Part shown: positions 56,805 through 64,000 of the stretch, piece by piece
Layout of the letters: each line of letters begins with the position of its first letter
How positions within the stretch are numbered: the first letter of the stretch is position 1
DNA from: Termitomyces sp. T153
Lineage: Eukaryota; Basidiomycota; Agaricomycetes; Agaricales; Lyophyllaceae
Assembly: GCA_018296165.2 (NCBI GenBank)
Contig: JACKQL020000028.1
Coordinates: 1 to 64,000, forward strand
Length of the DNA: 64,000 nt
Reading direction: 5' to 3'
Program-made: the position numbers and the translations under genes
The notes under the pieces: model-generated
Told to the model about the DNA's origin: nothing
Seen by the model: only the letters and a program-made list of their open reading frames with translations
Database searches by the model: none

Positions 56805-59800
56805 CTAATCGTCGTACTACACAAAATAGGATGTGAGCCACCGAATGGAAGATAATGAATAATACATACTGTAATGATCATAGATCCTGGCCAAGAGCTG
56901 ACAGTTCCATTGCGCTGTACAAAAAAGTCAACTTCTGTCTCATGAAGGACTTCAGAGAATCTGTAAAGCCTTCCCGCATCTCCAGGTGCACGACGCACAT
57001 TCCTAAGGCTGAAAATTGCCTTAACTATGTCGACAATAGTTTTCCGTGTATATGTTTCGCCAGGACAGCGATGAAAGCCAACACCCTGGAGGTTGTAAGA
57101 TGCCAGTGGACGAGTAGGGTTGACTTTAGTAGGCTCAGGGAACTCCAAGGGCTATGAGACATAACATCAACATCATGAAGCACCTTTGATGGCAACAAGA
57201 ATCGAGAGGACTGTACTGACATTAAGATGAGCATTCCTAAAGCTCGCCCAGATTCGATCTCCAGCTTTAAGCTCCACCGGAGGGAGTCCGGAACCCTGAT
57301 CGATCACAGTGTTCTCGGTAGCTTCTCTCCAAAGACCTGGGTATTGGGGCTGTAGTCCTGTAGTCCAAGTCAGGAATAGAAATAGAATACGAAAAGGAGG
57401 TTCAGCCCACGCATTGCTTCACAGACATATCCCAACAACAGGGCATCATTCTGAGGACTCTTGGTTGCCACCAGTTTTGTGATGGCTTTCCTCTCCTCGA
57501 CACGGGCATCATCCAGATAGAAATCAATGACATTTACAGCAGCATGAGCATAGTTCACGCAAGCACCGACAGCAACGCCAAGAATGTTGCCTATGAGCTC
57601 ATCGATAGGGCGGCCAGTTGCTGCTAGGTTACTGAGGAAGGGATAACATGGCTTCTTAATGCGAGGCCAGAAGAATGAGGAAAGATGCGCTCCGATCTGA
57701 CCGAGCAAGTTCTGTTTGCAATTTGTAAGGTGTTAGTATAATGCACAATGTCATATAGCACTCACAGGTGAAGTTGAAGGTGAAATTTCGATGATAGATT
57801 TTGCTGTGAGGCCGCCAATCATCACTGCAGCTTGATCTGCAGCCTCTTGAAGGCTAAATCGATTCTCTAGATCGTCCAACGTAAGGAACGTCCACCTGAA
57901 AAGTGTTTTCAATTGTCTGTACATCGAATTGAGGAAGACGCCATACGTGTACTGCCGGAGGACACGCAACCGAGTTAGTACTAAGTAAATGTCTTTGAGA
58001 ATGAACTTACTAGCACTGTGAGCAGGTCAAAATACTCGTTCTCGGTGAACAAGCCAGAAGGGTTCTCCCTGGTCTTCAAATCGATACCGGTCTGTCTACC
58101 ATTAGTTTGGGCCATTATTATGAATTCAAACAGGATTTACCATCTTGTCGGCCGAAAAATGTGCTGAGACTGGGTTGATCACATCTTTAACAACATCAAT
58201 GTGGTTGCCTGAGACATTAAAGTATCTGATACCAACTTGGTCAGTCTGTTTCGAGAATTTGTGAAATGATACATACTTCCACGACTTCTCTTTAATTCTG
58301 GCAACGATGGAGGCGGAAAAGGCGGCAACGTGCTGGTCAAGAGAATCTTTGTCAGGGAACAAGGTATGCGCAGCCTTGTCAGTAGCATGCCTAAAATCGC
58401 ATATCATTAGTACTGGGTATACTAGATGCAGAGACTTTCGTTACGGACTCGGAAACCTCGTCAAACATGAGAGCAGAACCATGACCCTTTCTTTCGTAAA
58501 TGACTTTGAAACGAGACGGATCATTGAAAACGGCCTTGATACCCGCGAATGTACTGAGGATCTTGGTGGCAGGTAGGGTTTTTGGACGGTCAAAAGTGTA
58601 CTTTCGGTCTATCTTCCGGCGCGTAAGGCTGTCCTTCATTTTTTGTGGAGTGAAGAAGGGATACAAGGAGTAGACCGAGTTCTGTAGGCATATCAGATCA
58701 CGATCATATTGAACGGCGAGAAAAATGAGCGATACCCAAGTGAAGTGACGGGGCAGATGGCGAAGGAGTAGCTTTGGAACTGAGAGAGGATAAGCCAAGT
58801 GTGCAAAAGGATTGAGGTACTGCTTACTTTGTCCACCCATTCCGCCATTATTCATGTCTCGCTGGCAGTCGTAGAAGCCCCAAGTAGTCAAATTGGCAGC
58901 TACACAGGAGAGTTAGTCACTTATGCATGATGATATTCAAGCCGGTTACGGGTGAAGTCGCTAGTATTGAATCGATCGCCTCGGACCAAGGCAATGGCAT
59001 CACCCAGTACAGCACGAGTAGTCTAGATCAATCTGAGAAAATTTTCATTGAGGTAGAAGCACTGCTCACAGTATAACCACAAGCAAAACGAGAAGCGTCT
59101 GCAAGTGGCATAATCGACTCGGCTTGCAGACCGGTCTACAGAATCGCTATGAAGACAAGGTAGCATTGGCAGGCGGCGAACATACATAGAGTTCCAGGTT
59201 GTCGATGTGGCCATAAAGGCGACGTGCAGCACTCTAGTCGACGGTCAGGAACGTCAGTCGGTAGATGAAGAAACTTACGGCGATTTCGGGGTCAGGGTTC
59301 CACTCTTCAAAGGTCTCAAACTCTAGTTCGGCTCAGTTTATATGTAACACGGTTAACTTAATGAATTTCCACCTCGAAGTCCCAAAAACTTTCTGAACTC
59401 ATTCATGGTACAAACACCCCAGGCACGAGACTGTTCAATACCCATGATTTCCACAAGACGAAGGACGGTTGGTGTACCACGACCACGAAACGCGCCAGCA
59501 GGGTTTTCAGTCGCCATGTACAGAATTTCAGCGAGATCGTCATCGGAAAAAGTCCCATCAGGACTGCGCATCAGTCTACGGGAATGAGATATGAAAAGGG
59601 CCTTGTCACGGAATGTGCCTACATACCCTGCAAACGTACGTTCGGCTGGGTTGGACGCGATATTATCAAAAAGGCTAGCCACAAGGCCAAGATCTTTCAA
59701 GGACAGCTAAGAAAAAGTCAGAGGCGTGATGGGAGTAGATGAACACATCTACTACCTCTTCAAACGGCTTGTCAGCAAAAACCTCTCTGAAGACGTCCTC

Positions 59801-61463
59801 TGTCCATTTGAGATCTTTGTCAGAGAGTGTTGCGTGCCACTTGATCAGGAGAGGTCTACTATAAGAGTGGATCACTGAGATATCTGGGTCGACTCACCCG
59901 ATAGAGGATGTTGAATTCAACGCTTACGTGGTTACCGAGGCCACGATCAACCTTCATATCGTCTGTTTGAATAATCTGTAACACTGTCAGTGCACTTGCA
60001 AAGAGTCGCGCGGTATCTGCAACACGTACATCGAATGGCTTCATGTCCCAATACGACCCTTCAGACATTCCAAGAAAGCCAGTGACATAATCGCCCATGA
60101 TCGCGCTCATAAAGTGACCACAACTGCAGGAACAACTAGTTGGAGGGTAGAAAAGAGGAATACGCGTAAACGAACTTGATTAATCTTGCTGTCTGGAAAA
60201 TTTCTTCATCTTGGAGGGCGAGGTTTGCAGGATCAGTGGGTGGTGGGTCATACCAACGCCTATGCTCATTGATCTTGAGGATCCTCCTGGCAATGTACTA
60301 CAGGTGGTTGAGAATAAGAACAGTAGACCGACTGTGATAAAATCGAGACGAACGTTATGATTACGGCTGAAGATCACAAGAAGCACGCTGGTAGCTGGCG
60401 GAAGGAATAAAAGACGGTCCTCGGAAAAAGTATCTGGGAAAAGAAGGCCACGGCCAGAAACTTTATCGCGAACTTTGTCCTGGGCCGCTTGATCTAATTT
60501 GAATTAGCGAGGCCATAATGAGTGTATCTCCGCGAGAAGAGGTAACTTACTGTCACCATACAATGGACTCAAATCGAGATAGGAACTCGCGTTGTTGATA
60601 TAGATATTCTTTGGGTCGGTGCGGAACAGCGAGTGAGTCACTATCGACGCAAACGCAAAGATCAAGCTGGACATTCCTCCTGGATGAATTTGCGTCTGAA
60701 TATCTGATGAGATAAGTAATGTCGAATTGCAGCACAGACGTACCCCGTGTCGCATAAGAATAGTATCGAACACAAGTCCAGGATCAGGAAGAGATGCTCT
60801 AGGGAGACCAGCCTTTCCTTGAACACTTTTTGCATATGGCCTACCGGCGCGGCCAAGATCTGGATTCTGGAGATTGTTTCCTCCTCCGTCGGCGTGTCTG
60901 AATGAGTCGTGAGGACCAAGGTAAGAGGCAGGAGGATGAGGGACGGTATTGTAGAGCATGTTAATGATACTGTTGTTCATCCTCCTCGCAAGATGACTAT
61001 TCGGATCAAGGCGAGCAAGAATACCTAAACCAGTATTGAACTGTCTATGTGTCAGTAGTTGCTGTGAATCACCATCGAATAGACTCACTGCTCCCTTGCG
61101 GTCATCGACGGCCGTTGGGTTTGTCACGGTGTCAAAGAAAGCATCCTATGTGATTGTTAGAATGAGTGAGAGAGAGGAACAAACCCTGGACATACAACTT
61201 GAGATAAGTTTGGTTTGAAGAGACCTTTGCTCTTCAACGATTCGACCTTGATTTATGTCAAAATCACGCTCCAAACATCGTCGCATTGAGCCTACTTTAT
61301 TGATGAGGTTTGTTGTACGAGAATACCCCTCCCGGTCGTCGAAAGGGTCTGTTGTGATCTGCCAGTCATAATAACCAGTAGGAGCCTCAGGAAGCGGACG
61401 GTTTTTGAGGTAGATAGCATCGGCACCGATCGAAAGGGCTTTCGCAGCAGTCAAATCAGCCAT
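56805..61463 (-). CDS. Psi-producing oxygenase (Ppo): heme dioxygenase-P450 fusion
   Basis: A large intron-rich gene starting MADLTAAKALSIGADAIYL (61463) and ending ITYDD at 56805. The N-terminal half is an animal-type heme peroxidase/dioxygenase: HPGGMSSLIF with the distal His in THSLFRTDP, SSYLDLSPLYGD, FSRNHN, and EFNILYR-WH across an intron, giving the catalytic Tyr and proximal His. The second half is P450-like: NILGVAVGACVNYAHA, LLGYVCEAMRLQPQYPGLWR, and FHRCPGE with the heme-ligand cysteine, so an intact P450 is expected. Such enzymes convert linoleic or oleic acid to hydroperoxides and then diol or related oxylipins that act as developmental signals. Which product is made cannot be told from sequence alone. 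I saw no frame break. Confidence 0.9.
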
Positions 61464-62457
61464 GGCAGTTAGGGAGAGGACCGCTACCTATGCATTTCCT
61501 GCTGTTCTTATATATATGCTATTAGGATGATTCTCGTGGTCAAGTATGTAAAGCTTCATGCCAAAAGGAGTCATTGATTACTCTTCGTACTAGAGGCAAA
61601 CTAGAGGTGTATTAAGGTCAGTTTCTGTTCGTGAGTTTGACATGAGCCTAATGGACAAGGCTTTAATAGAAGTTGGGATTCCAAAAGCGATTTCTTGCCT
61701 TTTTTCCATGGACCCACCTGTTCAAGACCATGCACGCACAGATAGCACCTCTTCTTTCTTCTAGAACCCGGGAGAGTCGATATGATTGAGACTATTTGCT
61801 CACTTCCTGTACTAGTAATAGGGGGTATGAGAGGGCCGCGCTGCATTAATTTGAGTCGACGTGAGCCGCATCGAGAAGCATCAAGTAGAGCAAGCTAGAT
61901 TTAGGGGGACTAAAATCACAGGGTACATAGAAAGATCCGCGAATGTCGGCGTGCTAAAGATAGTCTAGCCGTTCGTCGAACTTAATACAGTATTGACAAA
62001 GCCACAGATAACCCAAGGTACATACCAACATGATACGATCCCTGGATCAATTCGATCCTAGTCGGACGTACGTAGATACAGAATGATTTTATTCAGTGGG
62101 AACCCTCGGAAGTCGTGACTACCATATGATCATCGACCATCGAGGATGGGCCGTTGCGGCGCACGGCAAGTCCGAGGTCTACTAGATCGACTCATCAATC
62201 TGATTTGAATACAATGCTTATAGTATATTCAATGTATATACATTATAAGTGACTACAAATGATACATAATATGTTTATATACAGGTTTCCTTGTATTTGA
62301 CTGTTAGATTTACATGTTTGGACTATTGTCCAGATGCCAGATCTTCAGATCCCAGTCCACGATTTCACACGAATATAATTACGTAAACAGTCACCGGAGC
62401 GATAGATTATAAATCGATCAAATTTACGTTGCCTACATACACCCGATCATAACCAAC
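61464..62457. other. Intergenic region upstream of the dioxygenase gene
   Basis: About 1 kb with CpG content normal near the gene and AT-rich around 62220-62290. It holds the probable dioxygenase promoter; no gene seen. Confidence 0.35.
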
Positions 62458-62495
62458 GAGCTACGGTCCGTGCCTTTGGTACGGGCCTGTAGCTC
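62458..62495. repeat. Imperfect hairpin next to the tandem array
   Basis: GAGCTACGGTCCGTGCC can pair with GGTACGGGCCTGTAGCTC with one mismatch and one bulge, leaving a small loop. It sits just left of the tandem repeat. Helitrons end with a hairpin close to CTRR, but I do not see the expected end motif next to it, so its meaning is open. Confidence 0.5.
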
Positions 62496-62506
62496 TTGCT
62501 TCATCC

Positions 62507-62900
62507 CAGACCCAACCTCACTTCATTCGGTTAGGTCCTTGATATTCTACTCAATGCTTAGTGCCAGACCCAACCTCACTTTATTCAGTTAGGTCCTTGA
62601 TATTCTACTCAATGCTATGTCCCAGACCCAACCTCACTTCATTTGGTTAGGTCTTTGTATTTCAAACTTAATGCTTCATCCCAGATCCAACCTCACTTTG
62701 TTTGGTTAGGTCTTTGTATTTCAAACTCAATGCTTCATCCTAGACCCAACCTCACTTTGTTTGGTTAGATCCTTGTATTTCAAACTCAATGCTAAGTCCC
62801 AGACCTGTTTGGTTAGGTCTTTGTATTTCTAACTCAATACTAAGTCTCAGACCTGTTTGGTTAGGACTTTGCATCTTTTTAACTCATGCTGACATCCAGA
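62507..62900. repeat. 58/59-bp tandem repeat, about seven units
   Basis: CAGACCCAACCTCACTTCAT-like starts fall at 62507, 62565, 62623, 62682, 62741, 62800, 62848 and 62897, spacing 58, 58, 59, 59, 59, 48, 49. The last units lack about 11 bp. Unit 1 has TTCGGTTAGG, unit 2 TTCAGTTAGG and later units TTTGGTTAGG. No coding capacity. Confidence 0.9.
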
Positions 62901-63099
62901 CTTAACTTTACTTCATTCAATTTACTTAGTATTACTTTTCTGTTACAATTCAGTGCTGAGATATTATATACAAACCAATCATATATCTATATTACATTAT
63001 CAAGAAATCACTACAGTCCACTGGTCTATATTGAAAAGTTAAAGATTATAAAAGTTAGTACTAACAAAGTAAATGTATAGACTGTCACACTTACATTTG

Positions 63100-64000
63100 T
63101 AAACTATTGAGAATATCTATACTACATTGTCAACTCATATACATTAGGTGCTGAAATTCACAGAGATTAGCAATTTGATGTTTCAATCTATCAAAAGTTA
63201 CACTTACATTTGTAAACCATTCAGGATTTCTTGATAAACAATATTTGCAGTCTTTCTTGATGTATTTTCCAAATCCAAAATGACTTTGATACAATCTCCT
63301 GATGTGCATTGAGAAAGTGCAACATAAAGTTGGCCATGTGCAAAAACTCCTGATTGTCAGTCCCATTCAACATGCTTGACTGATTGACCCTGAGACTTGT
63401 TGATTGTTATAGCAAAGGCCAATCAAACTGGAAATTGTCTCCTGCACAATGGGATTGGCAAATCCTCTTCAGAGACATCCATGTTGATTCTTGAAATCAA
63501 AACAATTGATCCTGCAAACTTGGCATCTCCACTGATGATCTGACATCTGAGAACTCTAGTGCTGATGTGGGTGACAATCATTCCTGTCCCATTGCAAAGT
63601 TCTTTAGTTATATTCAGATTCCTGAGCAGCATGACAGAAACACCAATCTTCAGAGCCAATTTAGCTAAAGGCAAATTACTGGCTTTCAAAGAGTTGAGGG
63701 ATTCCATTGGATACAATGTCAGGTCATTAACATTTCCATCATTAGACATGACAGAGTCTGCACTCTGCATAACCTTTTCTTCTCCTGGATATCTCTGCAG
63801 AACTTCTGAGTTGATATCCTCTATATCAGAGTTCTTGCCAGAAAGAATGGTTCAGTCCAGGTAATACTGATCGTCTTGATAGTGATTAATATGAGGATAA
63901 GTGGAAGAGATTAATCCTGTGATAGAATTGTCATCACAGATCATAGTTGCAGGAAGTTGTACTGTTTCTCCAGGCCCAAGATTTTTTCCAGCACCAACAT
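63100..64000 (-). pseudogene. Decayed Helitron (PIF1-like) helicase, C-terminal part
   Basis: On the minus strand, running off the right edge, the frame reads LYPMESLNSLKASNLPLAKL, LALKIGVSVMLLRNLN, ELCNGTGMIVTHISTRVLRC and PIPLCRRQFPV, then continues past a stop as LAFAITINKSQGQSVKH and [18 protein letters not shown], ending near 63220. This is the C-terminal superfamily-1 helicase region of Helitron Rep/Helicase proteins. Two in-frame stops show it is dead: TGA at 63423-63425 where Arg (CGA) is normal, and another near 63390. Earlier domains lie outside the window. Confidence 0.75.

Noticed and set aside
62507..62900. Telomere or subtelomere repeat because of the recurrent GGTTAGG
   Set aside because: TTAGG occurs once per 58/59-bp unit, not as a tandem telomere motif; it is an ordinary minisatellite.

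Overview
This window looks like nuclear DNA of a mushroom-forming basidiomycete (Agaricomycetes). The evidence is: genes split by many introns of about 50 nt; a DUF6697-type protein and FunK1-like kinase relics, which I associate with Agaricomycetes; a psi-factor type fatty-acid dioxygenase; and Ty3, Ty1/copia, Tc1 and Helitron elements that are strikingly poor in CpG next to CpG-normal gene blocks. All calls come from reading the sequence and fitting exons by hand; nothing was searched against a database.

Layout. 1-7385: a Ty3/gypsy LTR retrotransposon on the minus strand, its 3' end lost off the left edge, with intact gag, pro and pol frames, a primer-binding site and a 1084-bp LTR. 7386-9250: older CpG-poor repeat DNA with an orphan chromodomain fragment. 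9400-31450: a gene block with Maf-like pyrophosphatase, a DUF6697 protein (minus), the Yta7/ATAD2 chromatin AAA-ATPase, a small membrane protein, a Sec14-RhoGAP protein and the mRNA 3'-end factor Rna14. Two decayed kinase-like copies lie at 11.2-11.85 kb (minus) and 21.5-23.97 kb (plus). 31680-31883: a MITE. About 32050-39100: a second CpG-poor block with a decayed Ty1/copia element, a 20-bp tandem repeat and a Tc1-like transposase tail.

40138-61463: a second gene block with serine carboxypeptidase (minus), a possible small secreted protein, the Hrp1 RNA-binding protein (minus), an intron-containing tRNA-Glu (minus), the Pdx2 glutaminase of vitamin B6 synthesis, a second serine carboxypeptidase (plus, close paralogue of the first), a GH85 endo-beta-N-acetylglucosaminidase (minus) and a Ppo-type dioxygenase/P450 fusion (minus). 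62500-62900 is a 58/59-bp tandem repeat, and 63100-64000 is the C-terminal end of a decayed Helitron (PIF1-like) helicase running off the right edge.

Functional links. Rna14 (CF IA) and Hrp1 (CF IB) act in the same mRNA cleavage/polyadenylation machinery and lie about 14 kb apart. Most other genes are unrelated housekeeping functions; I see no biosynthetic cluster. The most unusual signal is in the left retrotransposon: gag-pro and pro-pol are each offset by -1, and each junction carries a canonical X_XXY_YYZ slippery heptamer with a possible downstream stem-loop. This is the double -1 layout known from some retroviruses. Other points of interest are two well-supported GC-AG introns (HRP1, PDX2), a 12-nt microexon in the RhoGAP gene and a tandemly duplicated exon in the DUF6697 gene.
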